Positions 1 through 8,651 of a DNA stretch of 64,000 bases are shown here, piece by piece. Each line of letters opens with the position of its first letter. The first letter of the stretch is position 1. The notes under the pieces were generated by a model. It saw only the letters and a list, made by a program, of their open reading frames with translations, did no database searches and was not told the DNA's origin. The translations under genes and the position numbers were made by a program. Source of the stretch: Bradyrhizobium xenonodulans (GTDB lineage Bacteria; Pseudomonadota; Alphaproteobacteria; Rhizobiales; Xanthobacteraceae); contig NZ_CP089391.1 in assembly GCF_027594865.1 (NCBI RefSeq), positions 1,332,501-1,396,500 of the forward strand, in the 5' to 3' direction.

Positions 1-92
1 CGCGAGCAATGGCAGTTGAGGAAGCGGTCGAACGGACCCTCGACCTCGAACGCGACCTCGCCACACAGGCAGCTTCCCCGGAATGCGGCCAT
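1..92 (-). CDS. GFA-family (glutathione-dependent formaldehyde-activating-like) protein, N-terminal part only
   Basis: The reverse strand starts at an ATG preceded by GGGGAG and encodes about 30 residues before the window edge cuts it. The visible N-terminus has the paired cysteine motifs SCLCG and NCHCS, which are the first zinc-ligand clusters of the GFA/CENP-V fold. Family members are small zinc proteins, some annotated as S-(hydroxymethyl)glutathione synthase-like, most of unknown substrate. The remainder lies outside the window, so only the family can be given. Confidence 0.7.
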   Translation of the reverse strand, partial: MAAFRGSCLCGEVAFEVEGPFDRFLNCHCS

Positions 93-186
93 CTCACTCC
101 CCGTCCGGCTCGGCCGGCTTGTCGATCACACTCAGCGCACTATCAGACCCTTGCGGCAGAGGATTCTCAAGAGCGGCGCGGCAAAC

Positions 187-564
187 TCATGCGAATTGCG
201 CGATGCCGTGGCCGACGGACCAGTTCTCCGCGGGCGCGTCGAGCACATTCACGAAGACGTCCCCGGGGCGGATGCCCGGGTTGTCGCCGAGCAGGTCGGT
301 GATCCGACGGTACAGCGCCTTCTTCTGTTCCGCCGTGCGCGAGGCGAACACGGTGATCTGGATCAGCACGGCGTCGTCGCTGCGCGCGACGCCGTAGGCG
401 TTGCCGCAGCGGAAATTTGCTGGCGCAATCTCGCTGATGGTCATGAACTCGTCGCCTTCAGGGACGTTCAGCGCCTCGCGCATGGCGCGGTAGAGGCCGT
501 CGAGGATCGCCCGGCGGTAGGCGTCCGGTTTCCCGGCGCGCATCGAGATATGGAGCAGAGGCAT
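187..564 (-). CDS. Tautomerase family protein (4-oxalocrotonate tautomerase superfamily)
   Basis: A 125-residue protein starting Met-Pro-Leu-Leu. Proline directly after the initiator is the catalytic Pro1 of the tautomerase superfamily once Met is removed. The ATG at 564 is preceded by AAAGGGACC, which decides the start; an open frame continues upstream without such a site. The length suits the longer single-chain tautomerases (Tautomerase_2 type) rather than the 60-residue 4-OT. It is transcribed divergently from a TetR regulator across two palindromic operators, so it is probably that regulator's target. The substrate cannot be told from sequence. Confidence 0.8.
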   Translation of the reverse strand: MPLLHISMRAGKPDAYRRAILDGLYRAMREALNVPEGDEFMTISEIAPANFRCGNAYGVARSDDAVLIQITVFASRTAEQKKALYRRITDLLGDNPGIRPGDVFVNVLDAPAENWSVGHGIAQFA

Positions 565-662
565 AGCTGGTCCCTTTGCATGCGGGTCCGGCCGGCCAGG
601 GCGCATGCAGGCGCCGGCCGTTCGGCCCATTGACGAAATGGGCTATCAATCCCGATTAGTTT

Positions 663-704
663 TTGACACGATGTCTAGAATCCATATTCTTGACATCGTG
701 TCAA
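663..704. promoter_or_regulatory. Twin palindromic operators between tautomerase and tetR genes
   Basis: Two copies of GACA-N3-TGTC lie at 665-675 and 692-702, centres 27 bp apart. They are also arranged as a perfect 13-bp inverted repeat: TTGACACGATGTC at 663-675 and its exact reverse complement at 692-704. Short quasi-palindromes of this kind are typical TetR half-site pairs. Position in the divergent promoter region just upstream of the tetR start suggests autoregulation and control of the tautomerase gene (inference). Confidence 0.75.
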
Positions 705-731
705 TACTTTGCCGGACGGAGGAGTAAGAAT

Positions 732-1349
732 TTGAGGCCGCGCGAGTTTGACCACGACGACGTGCTGCGCATCGCGTTCGACCAGTTCTGGCGCAAGGGC
801 GTGCGCGGCACCTCGCTGTCGGACATTGCGCGAGACGCCGGCGTCCAGCGCGGCAGCCTCTACAACGCCTTCGGCAGCAAGGAGGCGCTGTTCCTGCAGG
901 CCTATGAACGCTACGCGGGCGACTATCTCCTCGTCCTGCAAAAGGCGCTCGGCACAGGTACTTTACGAAAGCGCCTCACTGCGTTCTTCGACCTGACCAT
1001 CACCAATTTCCGCTCCGGGACGCCGCCGCGGGGATGCCCGACCACGCGGGGACTGATGGAGCTCGGCGCGGCCGAAGGCGAGGGGCTCGACGAGGAGGCG
1101 CGCCAGGCGTTTGCCGGTCTCGTCTCGCGCATCACGGCTCTGGTTCAGGAAACGTTGTCGGCGGGCGCAGAGCGCGGCGAATTCAGCGGCAATCCCGCGG
1201 CCGCAGCGCTGCACATCATCACGGTGACGCGCGGACTTGCGGTGCTCGAGCGCGCCTTCGGCGACGAGCCGCAGCTGCGCAAGATCGCGGCCCACACCGT
1301 CGATCTCGTGCTCGAGGAGAAGGGTCGCCAGCGGGTGACACGAGAATGA
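732..1349 (+). CDS. TetR/AcrR family transcriptional regulator
   Basis: About 205 residues. The N-terminal helix-turn-helix is clear (SLSDIARDAGVQRGSLYNAF, then SKEALF), followed by an all-helical ligand-binding region with a PPRGCPTTRG segment. The start is taken as the TTG at 732 because GGAGGAG lies just upstream; an in-frame TTG at 663 falls inside the operator and has no such site. Divergent from the tautomerase gene and next to two matching palindromes, it is most likely a local repressor. A strong hairpin overlaps its stop codon. The ligand is unknown. Confidence 0.88.
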   Translation: MRPREFDHDDVLRIAFDQFWRKGVRGTSLSDIARDAGVQRGSLYNAFGSKEALFLQAYERYAGDYLLVLQKALGTGTLRKRLTAFFDLTITNFRSGTPPRGCPTTRGLMELGAAEGEGLDEEARQAFAGLVSRITALVQETLSAGAERGEFSGNPAAAALHIITVTRGLAVLERAFGDEPQLRKIAAHTVDLVLEEKGRQRVTRE

Positions 1350-1380
1350 CGATCCCGGCGGTGGTCGCGCCGGGATCGTC
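1348..1380 (+). terminator. Hairpin at the end of the tetR gene
   Basis: Perfect 13-bp inverted repeat GACGATCCCGGCG / CGCCGGGATCGTC with a 7-nt loop, beginning inside the stop codon of the TetR gene. No clear T-run follows, so it may act as a weak intrinsic terminator or an mRNA 3'-end stabiliser. Confidence 0.5.
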
Positions 1381-1473
1381 TGGAGGTTTCATGGAGGGCA
1401 TCGAGCACTGCGTCTCCATGACGATGTCGATACCGCAAGACGGCTCTATGTGCGAGTAGAACCCGTCAAAGCG

Positions 1474-1947
1474 TCAGCACAGGGCAAGCGCGTTGATCGC
1501 GCGCGTTGCCGCATCCTCTTTCCCGAAGGTCACGAACTGACACACGATGGCCTCGAGTTCACCTGGCTGCCTGCTTCGCGCGACCGCCAGCAGCCGCATC
1601 AGATCCGCCTCGTCCTTCGACAGGCGCCGGCACGACGGCGGCATGAAGCACAGCTCGCAAGGGCGGCCGCTGCGCAGAATTCTGACGAGCGCGGCCGCGC
1701 GCGCCACCAGTAGCGGACTGTCGGCGATATCAGGCGCCTCGTCGGCGAAGCGATAGGCCGCCTCCCAGCAGTCGGAGGCACCGGTCGCATAGGCCGCTCC
1801 GATGAAGCGAAACAGCGACAGCGCGATGCGGCAAAAATTATCGTAGCTGTCGACGCACGGACGGCTCGCAAGCGCGGCCCGGAACGGGCAGCGCTGCGAC
1901 TGGCCGGCTTCCGTAACGGGCACAGAGCCACACGCATCCTGCATCAT
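1474..1947 (-). CDS. Hypothetical protein with C-x2-C and multiple cysteines (paralogue of the upstream gene)
   Basis: A 157-residue (or 156 from the second Met) soluble protein of no family I recognise. It has ten cysteines, including CELC and a nearby PSC, followed by a helical SKDEADLMRLLAVARSR segment. The gene 11 bp upstream encodes a protein with the same order: an N-terminal helical part, HCPTC, then a segment beginning SDSEHGMLHAIA. The two look like diverged tandem paralogues in one operon. Clustered cysteines allow metal binding or redox function, but nothing proves it. Confidence 0.6.
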   Translation of the reverse strand: MMQDACGSVPVTEAGQSQRCPFRAALASRPCVDSYDNFCRIALSLFRFIGAAYATGASDCWEAAYRFADEAPDIADSPLLVARAAALVRILRSGRPCELCFMPPSCRRLSKDEADLMRLLAVARSRQPGELEAIVCQFVTFGKEDAATRAINALALC

Positions 1948-1958
1948 GAGCGGTCTCG

Positions 1959-2459
1959 TCAGTGCAATGTGGGACTTCCGACGAACCAGCTCTTCATCGC
2001 CATCGTCCGATCATGGTCGAGCGATCGAACCTGTCGGTCGGGCAGGATGAGACCGGCCATGCGGAAGATCGTCGCAAGCCCCCGGACCGGCGCCAGCGCC
2101 CAATCGGCACCGACCGGCGGGAGCCAGCACTCGAACTGCTCGCGCGCGACGTCGACGCGCTCCTGCTGTGCCGCGGCGATGGCGTGCAACATTCCGTGCT
2201 CGCTGTCCGACATCCTCGGACAGGTGGGGCAATGCACCTCGATCGCCGTATGCGCCGTGCACGCAAAGATCTCGATGATGGATTCCAGCGACGGCACGGC
2301 ATCGCCCACGCGAAAGTGGTCGTACACCTGCTGGATGTCGGCGGCGGTCGGAACGGCGGTTCCGCTGCGCGCCTTGGCCCGAAATCCCCAGATGAACAGC
2401 CGCTCCGCCGCGCACAGCGCGGGAAGGTCGAGGGACCCTGTCGATGTCGATTGATGCAT
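1959..2459 (-). CDS. Hypothetical protein with HCPTC motif (first gene of the paralogue pair)
   Basis: A 166-residue predicted cytosolic protein with no signal peptide or membrane segment. HCPTCPRMS lies near residue 96 and is followed by an amphipathic helix, an order shared with the downstream gene. The ATG is preceded by AGAGGC. It is divergent from the chemoreceptor gene across about 280 bp. I do not recognise the family. The C-x2-C pair suggests metal or disulfide chemistry only as a possibility. Confidence 0.6.
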   Translation of the reverse strand: MHQSTSTGSLDLPALCAAERLFIWGFRAKARSGTAVPTAADIQQVYDHFRVGDAVPSLESIIEIFACTAHTAIEVHCPTCPRMSDSEHGMLHAIAAAQQERVDVAREQFECWLPPVGADWALAPVRGLATIFRMAGLILPDRQVRSLDHDRTMAMKSWFVGSPTLH

Positions 2460-2742
2460 TGAGCCTCTGGCCTTTGGCTGCGCTCACGCCACTTCCGGCG
2501 CTGATGATCTGCGCCGATCGTTCGGCCAGGGCCGGCTGCAAGTCAACGCTCGGAGGGGCGATATCGAGGTCTTCTAGTTTTGAAGAACTTTCATCTCGGA
2601 TGCGGCCAACCTCGCAAGCGAGCGAAGCCCTATGCAGCGTGCCGGCCGCCTTCCACGCAGTTTTGCGGGCTTTTGGGGGACCCAATGCTTAAGGCTTTGC
2701 TAAGGGGAGCAGGATAAACTGGCATATCAGCCCCGCTAATTC
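2460..2742. other. Divergent intergenic region, no gene seen
   Basis: About 280 bp separate the reverse-strand Cys-motif operon from the forward chemoreceptor gene. I see no convincing small gene, RNA gene or repeat in it. Promoters for both directions must lie here, but no promoter match is strong enough to call. Confidence 0.5.
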
Positions 2743-4437
2743 ATGCGAGCATCAATGATTTTCTCCCGTATCAGTTTCAAGCTGGTCCTGATCGTTGCCA
2801 TCAGCCTTCTTGGCATGATCGCTCTGGCGCCGATCGCGCTCTCGACCGTGCGCGCCCAGATGGTCGCCGACCGTCAGGCCAAGACGCAGCACATGGTCGA
2901 TGTCGGCTACGGCATCCTGGCGCATCATCAGAAGCTCGAAAGCGAGGGGAAGCTGACGCGCGAGCAGGCGCAGGCCGCCGCGATCGCGGAGATCAAGAGC
3001 CTGCGCTACGACAAGGTCGAGTATTTCTGGATCAACGACATGGCCCCCAAGATGGTCATGCACCCGATCAAGCCCGAACTCGACGGCAAGGATCTCTCCG
3101 GCATGAAGGATCCCGCCGGCAACGCGCTGTTCATGGGTTTCGTTGACGTCGTCAAGAAACAGGGCGCGGGCTTCTACGGCTACCTCTGGCCGAAGCCCGG
3201 CTTCGATCAGCCGGTCGGGAAGATTTCCTATGTGAAGGGCTTTGCGCCCTGGGGCTGGATCATCGGCACCGGCATCTATCTCGACGACGTCGACGCGGTC
3301 TTTCGCCAGAACGCGATGACGTTCGCCTATATCTGCCTGGCCGTCCTGGTCGTGGTGCTCGGCGCCTCGTTCCTGATCGGCCGCAGCGTCACTAAGCCGC
3401 TCGCAAAGATCACCGCGCTGACTGAGCGTCTCGCCGGCGGCGACAGCACGTTCGAGGTGCCCTACACCGACCGCAGCAACGAGGTCGGCGCGCTCGCCAA
3501 GGCGCTTGCCGTGTTCAAGGACAATGCGGCTGCGGTGGGCCGGATGCATGCCGAGCAGCAGGAGGCCAAGCAGACGGCCGACGACGAGAAGCGCAGGACG
3601 ATGGCCGATCTCGCCGACAAGTTCGAGGCGAGCGTTCAGGCCGTCGTCCGCGACGTCTTCAACGAGGCGCGCGCGATGCAGCAGGCCGCGCAAGGCATGT
3701 CGGAGACCGCGAACAAGGCGACCGACCGCGCCAGCTTCGTCGCCACCGCCTGCCAGCAGGCTTCGAGCAATGTGCAGACCGTGGCTTCTGCCGCCGGCCA
3801 GCTGTCGGCTTCGATCACCGAGATCAGCCAGCGCGTCGCGCAGGCGGCTTCCGTGGCCGACAAGGCCGCCGCCGACGGCCAGCGCACCAACGACACGGTG
3901 CAGGGATTGGCTGCGGCGGCCCACAAGATCGGCGAGGTCATCGACCTCATCAACCAGATCGCTTCGCAGACCAATCTGCTCGCGCTCAACGCCACCATCG
4001 AAGCCGCGCGCGCCGGCGAGGCCGGCAAGGGATTTGCCGTGGTCGCGAGCGAAGTCAAATCGCTGGCCAGCCAGACCGCGAAGGCGACCGACGAGATTGG
4101 CGCGCAGATCACCGCGATCCAGGCCGAGACCAACCAGGTCGTCGGCAACATCGACAGCATCCGCAAGACCATCATGGAGGTCAATGAGATCTCCTCGTCG
4201 ATCGCAGCCGCAGTCGAGGAGCAGGGCGCCGCGACCCAGGCGATCGCGCACAGCGTGCAGGAGGCGGCCTCCGGCACCGACCAGGTCTCGCAGAACATCT
4301 CCGGCGTCACCGATGCGACGGCCGAGACCGGCCAGGCCGCCGGCCTCGTGCTGCAATCGAGCGGCCGGCTGACGCAGAAGCTGCAATCGCTCGAGGACGA
4401 GGTCAGCACCTTCGTTGCGGGCGTGCGGGCAGCCTAG
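2743..4437 (+). CDS. Methyl-accepting chemotaxis protein with single Cache (sCache_2) domain
   Basis: A 564-residue transmembrane chemoreceptor. Order: TM1 about 13-37; periplasmic Cache domain about 40-185 ([23 protein letters not shown]); TM2 about 190-212; HAMP about 212-265; cytoplasmic signalling domain to the end. The kinase-contacting hairpin tip ([20 protein letters not shown]) is near residue 420. Single-Cache domains of this type usually bind small organic acids, so a carboxylate ligand is plausible. No CheR-tethering pentapeptide is seen at the C-terminus (FVAGVRAA), and no other che genes are nearby. The start may be the ATG at 2743 or 2755. Confidence 0.93.
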   Translation: MRASMIFSRISFKLVLIVAISLLGMIALAPIALSTVRAQMVADRQAKTQHMVDVGYGILAHHQKLESEGKLTREQAQAAAIAEIKSLRYDKVEYFWINDMAPKMVMHPIKPELDGKDLSGMKDPAGNALFMGFVDVVKKQGAGFYGYLWPKPGFDQPVGKISYVKGFAPWGWIIGTGIYLDDVDAVFRQNAMTFAYICLAVLVVVLGASFLIGRSVTKPLAKITALTERLAGGDSTFEVPYTDRSNEVGALAKALAVFKDNAAAVGRMHAEQQEAKQTADDEKRRTMADLADKFEASVQAVVRDVFNEARAMQQAAQGMSETANKATDRASFVATACQQASSNVQTVASAAGQLSASITEISQRVAQAASVADKAAADGQRTNDTVQGLAAAAHKIGEVIDLINQIASQTNLLALNATIEAARAGEAGKGFAVVASEVKSLASQTAKATDEIGAQITAIQAETNQVVGNIDSIRKTIMEVNEISSSIAAAVEEQGAATQAIAHSVQEAASGTDQVSQNISGVTDATAETGQAAGLVLQSSGRLTQKLQSLEDEVSTFVAGVRAA

Positions 4438-4449
4438 TACAGCAGGGGG

Positions 4450-5124
4450 ATGGGCCAAAATTCCGCGCGCATCCTCCTGATCAATCCGAACGGCTCTGAG
4501 ACGACCACCGCAATGATGGTCGCCATCGCGACGTCTGCCGCTGGGGATGGCTTCGACATTGTCGGCGCGACCGCGACGCGCGCGCCGCAAATGATCGTGA
4601 CGCCGGATGCGCTGGATGCAGCTTCCGCCGAAGTTCTGGAGATTGCGCGGGCACGTCGGCATGGATGCGACGGGATCATCGTCGCGGCGTTCGGCGATCC
4701 CGGCCTTGCCAGGATCAAGGCTGTAATGAAGTTGCCTGCGGTCGGCATCGGAGAATCCTCGATGCTGGAGGCTGCGCAGCACGGCCGCCGTTTCGGCGTG
4801 GCGACCACGACGCCGATGCTGGAGGCGAAGATCGACGCGCTGCCGCATGCGCTGGGATTGCAATCCCGCTACACCGGGACGCGCTTCGCCGAGGCCGATC
4901 CGCAGGAACTGATGCGCGATCCGGCGCGGCTGCGTGCAGCGCTGGCTGGTGCCGTCGAAGCCTGCATCGCGCAGGACGGAGCCGAGGCCGTCATCATCGG
5001 CGGCGGGCCGCTGGGCGAAGCCGCGCGCGAGCTTCAGCCGATGTTCACCGTGCCGGTCATCGCGCCGATCCCGTCTGCCGTGGCGCGGATTATTCGTCTC
5101 GTCACGGCGCGCGCCGGGAGTTGA
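4450..5124 (+). CDS. Aspartate/glutamate/hydantoin racemase-family protein lacking both catalytic cysteines
   Basis: A 224-residue protein with the Asp/Glu racemase fold; ILLINPNGSE at the N-terminus is typical of the hydantoin racemase branch. Active members use one cysteine in each half. Here the first site reads VAAFGDPGL (Ala where CFGDPGL is usual) and the second IIGGGPLG where GCAGM is usual, so both acid/base cysteines are absent. It may not be a racemase at all; a binding role or other chemistry is possible. It starts 12 bp after the chemoreceptor stop and may be co-transcribed with it. Confidence 0.8.
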   Translation: MGQNSARILLINPNGSETTTAMMVAIATSAAGDGFDIVGATATRAPQMIVTPDALDAASAEVLEIARARRHGCDGIIVAAFGDPGLARIKAVMKLPAVGIGESSMLEAAQHGRRFGVATTTPMLEAKIDALPHALGLQSRYTGTRFAEADPQELMRDPARLRAALAGAVEACIAQDGAEAVIIGGGPLGEAARELQPMFTVPVIAPIPSAVARIIRLVTARAGS

Positions 5125-5251
5125 TATTCCGGCCGGCGGGACCGGTCACGGCCACAGGCTTCCCCACCCTTGACGGCTGCGGCTAAAGTCAGGAAGCAGG
5201 ACCATTGAACCTGCCGACCCGCGCCTCCGCTCGCGGGCATGGAGACGCTGC

Positions 5252-8200
5252 ATGTCGTTCAAGAAGCTTCTGATCGCCAACCGCGGTGAAATTGCCATCC
5301 GCATCGCGCGTGCCGCGGCCGACGCTGGCATTGCGACGGTTGCGATCCATCCGGCGGATGATGCGCTGTCGCTGCACGTGCGTGTGGCCGACGAGACGGT
5401 CGAAATTCCCGGCCGTGGCGCGCGGGCCTATCTCGATATCGAGGCCGTGGTGAAGGCGGCGAAGAGCGCTGGCTGCGATGCCGTGCATCCCGGCTACGGC
5501 TTCCTCAGCGAGAATGCCGCGTTCGCCAAGGCCTGCGCCGATGCGGGCATCGCCTTCATCGGGCCGAAGCCGGCCGCGCTCGAGCTGTTCGGCGACAAGG
5601 TTGCGGCACGGCAATTGGCAAAGCGCTGCGGCGTGCCGATCATCGCCGGCACCAGCGGCCCGTCCTCGCTGGACGACATCGCGGCGTTCTTCTCCTCGCT
5701 CGGCAGCAACGCGGCGATCGTGATCAAGGCAATGGCCGGCGGCGGCGGCCGCGGCATGCGCGTCGTGGAGAATGCCGGCGATCTTGCGGAGGCCTATGCG
5801 CGCTGCCAATCCGAGGCCAAGGCGGCGTTCGGCTTCGACGGCGTCTATGCCGAGCGGCTGATCCGGCAGGCCCGCCATATCGAGGTGCAGATCATCGGCG
5901 ACCGCCATGGAGCGATCTCCCATCTCTGGGAGCGCGAATGCACCATCCAGCGCCGCCATCAGAAGCTGATCGAGGTGGCGCCGAGCCCCTCGCTCGGCGA
6001 GGCCCTGCGCGGCCGCATCATCGAGGCGGCCAAGCAACTGGCGGCTGCGGCGTTCTACGACAATCTCGGGACGTTCGAGTTCCTGGTCGACGGCACCGCC
6101 GAGGACAGCTTTGCCTTCATCGAGGCCAATCCCCGGCTCCAGGTCGAGCACACCGTCACCGAGGCGGTTCTCGGTCTCGACCTCGTCCGCGCCCAGCTCG
6201 CGGTCGCCGCTGGCAGCTCACTTGCTTCCCTCGGCCTCGCGCAGGGGGCGATCCCGAAGCCGCGCGGCCATGCCATGCAGCTCCGCGTCAATATGGAGAC
6301 GCTGGACGAGACGGGCGCCACGCATCCGACGGGCGGCGTGCTTGCCGTGTTCGAGCCGCCGTCGGGCCCCGGCGTTCGCGTCGATAGTTTTGGTTACGCC
6401 GGTTACAAGACCAGCGCGGCCTTCGACTCGCTGCTTGCCAAGGTGATCGTGCACACGCCGGGCGAGGCCTGGCATGACGTGGTCGCCAAGGCCTCGCGCG
6501 CCTTGCGAGAGTTCCGGATCGACGGCGTCGTCACCAACATCGCCTTCCTCCAGGCGGTGCTCGCGCATCCCGATTTCAGGACCAACCGCATCGCGACCGA
6601 TTTCATCGACCGCAATATCGCAAAGCTCGTGGAAGCGGCCGATGGCGCCGCCAAGCCGCTCTATTTTGCGGCGACCGAGCGAAGCGATGGTCACGGCGCG
6701 GAAACTCACGTCGCGCAAGCCGTGCCCGAGGGCGCGGTAATGGTCGCGGCGCCCTTGCAGGGCACCATCGTCGCCATCCAGGTCAGGGAAGGCGAGATCG
6801 TACGCCCCGGCCAGCAGCTCGCCGTGATCGAGTCCATGAAGATGGAGCACCTCGTCATGGCTGAGCAGGGCGGCCGCGTCATGAAGCTCATCGCCGGCGA
6901 TGGCGTCACGCTGATGCATGGCGATCCCATCCTGTATCTGGAGCCGCTCGACGTTGCGGCTGATAGCGCGGCGGCAGAGACCGATATCGATCTCGACCAC
7001 ATCCGCCCTGATCTGGCCGAGCTGATCGCGCGCCAGGCCAATACGCTCGATGCGAACCGGCCGGCCTCGGTCGAGCGCCGCCGCAACACCAACCAGCGCA
7101 CCGCGCGCGAAAACGTCGCGCAGCTCGTCGATGACGGCTCGTTCATGGAATACGGCAGCCTCGCGATCGCGGCACAGCGCCGTCGTCGCAAGCTCGACGA
7201 TCTCATCAAGAACACGCCGGCCGATGGCCTCGTCATGGGCGTCGCCACCGTCAACGCGGAGAAGTTCGGGCCTGAAGGCGCACGCTGCATCGTCGTCGCC
7301 TATGATTACACCGTGCTCGCGGGCACGCAGGGCCATATGAACCACAAGAAGATCGACCGCATGCTGACCCTGGCGGAAGACTGGCGCGTCCCGCTGGTGT
7401 TTTATGCCGAAGGCGGCGGCGGGCGGCCCGGCGACACCGACCGGCTCGGGATGACCGGCCTCGACGGTCCCTCCTTCGTGCAGTTCGCAAGGCTCTCCGG
7501 CCTCGTGCCGGTGATTGGTGTCGTCTCAGGCTATTGCTTCGCCGGCAACGCCGCGATGCTCGGCTGCTGCGACGTAATCATCGCCACCAAAAATGCCTCG
7601 ATCGGCATGGGCGGCCCGGCGATGATCGAAGGCGGCGGGCTCGGCGTCTACCATCCGGCTGAGGTCGGCCCGGTCTCGTTCCAGTCCCCCAATGGCGTCA
7701 TCGACATCCTGGTCGAGGACGAGGAGGAGGCCACAAAGGTTGCGCAGAAATACCTGTCGTATTTCCAGGGCGCCGTGTCGGACTGGCAGGCCGCCGACCA
7801 GCGCCTGCTCCGGCGCGCCATCCCGGAAAACCGCCTGCGTGTCTACGACATTCGCAGCGTGATCGATCTCGTCGCGGACGAGGACAGCGTGCTGGAGCTG
7901 CGACGCGAGTACGGCGTCGGCATGATTACCGCGCTGATCCGCATCGAAGGAAAACCGTTCGGGCTGATCGCCAACAATCCGCGCCATCTCGGCGGCGCGA
8001 TCGATGCCGACGCCGGCGACAAGGCCGCGCGCTTCCTCCAGCTCTGCGACGCCTTCGACCTGCCTGTCGTCTCGCTCTGCGACACGCCCGGCTTCATGGT
8101 TGGCCCGGAAGCCGAGAAGACCGCGATTGTCCGCCACGTCTCGCGCATGTTCGTAACAGGCGCGAGCCTCACCGTGCCGCTGTTCGGCATCGTGCTGCGC

Positions 8201-8557
8201 AAGGGCTACGGGCTGGGTGCGCAGTCGATGATCGGCGGTGGCTTCCACGCTTCCTTCTTCACCGCGGCCTGGCCGACCGGTGAGTTCGGCGGCATGGGTC
8301 TCGAGGGCTATGTTCGCCTCGGCTTCCGCAAGGAGATGGAGGCGATCGCCGATCCCGAGGAGCGCGAGACCTATTATCGCAACAAGGTCGCCGAGCTATA
8401 CGCCAACGGCAAGGCAGTCTCGATCGCCTCGGTGTTCGAGATCGACAACGTCATCGACCCCGCCGAGACGCGGCGGTGGATCATGGCGGGCCTGCGCTCG
8501 GCGCCCAAGCCGCCGGCGCGGACAGGGAAGAAGCGGCCGTGCATCGACACGTGGTGA
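5252..8557 (+). CDS. Single-chain biotin-dependent acyl-CoA carboxylase (BC-BCCP-CT fusion)
   Basis: A 1101-residue enzyme with all three parts of a biotin carboxylase in one chain. Biotin carboxylase is about 1-445, with the ATP-grasp glycine loop GGGGRGMR near 166. The biotinyl domain is about 500-567, with biotinylated Lys530 in ESMKMEH. The carboxyltransferase N and C halves are about 605-1085. It uses ATP and bicarbonate to carboxylate an acyl-CoA. The architecture matches the long-chain acyl-CoA carboxylases of mycobacteria and Rhodopseudomonas, rather than two-subunit propionyl-CoA carboxylase. GGAG lies 7 nt before the ATG. A sigma-54 activator follows on the same strand. The substrate is inferred. 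Confidence 0.9.
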   Translation: MSFKKLLIANRGEIAIRIARAAADAGIATVAIHPADDALSLHVRVADETVEIPGRGARAYLDIEAVVKAAKSAGCDAVHPGYGFLSENAAFAKACADAGIAFIGPKPAALELFGDKVAARQLAKRCGVPIIAGTSGPSSLDDIAAFFSSLGSNAAIVIKAMAGGGGRGMRVVENAGDLAEAYARCQSEAKAAFGFDGVYAERLIRQARHIEVQIIGDRHGAISHLWERECTIQRRHQKLIEVAPSPSLGEALRGRIIEAAKQLAAAAFYDNLGTFEFLVDGTAEDSFAFIEANPRLQVEHTVTEAVLGLDLVRAQLAVAAGSSLASLGLAQGAIPKPRGHAMQLRVNMETLDETGATHPTGGVLAVFEPPSGPGVRVDSFGYAGYKTSAAFDSLLAKVIVHTPGEAWHDVVAKASRALREFRIDGVVTNIAFLQAVLAHPDFRTNRIATDFIDRNIAKLVEAADGAAKPLYFAATERSDGHGAETHVAQAVPEGAVMVAAPLQGTIVAIQVREGEIVRPGQQLAVIESMKMEHLVMAEQGGRVMKLIAGDGVTLMHGDPILYLEPLDVAADSAAAETDIDLDHIRPDLAELIARQANTLDANRPASVERRRNTNQRTARENVAQLVDDGSFMEYGSLAIAAQRRRRKLDDLIKNTPADGLVMGVATVNAEKFGPEGARCIVVAYDYTVLAGTQGHMNHKKIDRMLTLAEDWRVPLVFYAEGGGGRPGDTDRLGMTGLDGPSFVQFARLSGLVPVIGVVSGYCFAGNAAMLGCCDVIIATKNASIGMGGPAMIEGGGLGVYHPAEVGPVSFQSPNGVIDILVEDEEEATKVAQKYLSYFQGAVSDWQAADQRLLRRAIPENRLRVYDIRSVIDLVADEDSVLELRREYGVGMITALIRIEGKPFGLIANNPRHLGGAIDADAGDKAARFLQLCDAFDLPVVSLCDTPGFMVGPEAEKTAIVRHVSRMFVTGASLTVPLFGIVLRKGYGLGAQSMIGGGFHASFFTAAWPTGEFGGMGLEGYVRLGFRKEMEAIADPEERETYYRNKVAELYANGKAVSIASVFEIDNVIDPAETRRWIMAGLRSAPKPPARTGKKRPCIDTW

Positions 8558-8651
8558 GGGCGGTGCAGCAAGCTTGCGTCCCGGTTCCCGATTGACATCC
8601 CCGCCTGTGGTGCCAGACTTTGCACAATAATACAGGGTGGAGACGTCTGCG

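Noticed and set aside
663..731. Longer N-terminus for the TetR protein from the TTG at 663
   Set aside because: That stretch is the operator itself and has no ribosome site; GGAGGAG points to the TTG at 732.
2752..4863. Long reverse frame opposite the chemoreceptor and racemase genes
   Set aside because: Same antisense effect; the translation is rich in Arg, Leu and Asp with no motif, and both forward genes are clear.
8609..8623. Sigma-54-like promoter GG...GC before the sigma-54 activator gene
   Set aside because: The spacing between GG (8609-8610) and GC (8622-8623) is 11 bases; sigma-54 promoters need 10, and the flanking bases match only partly.
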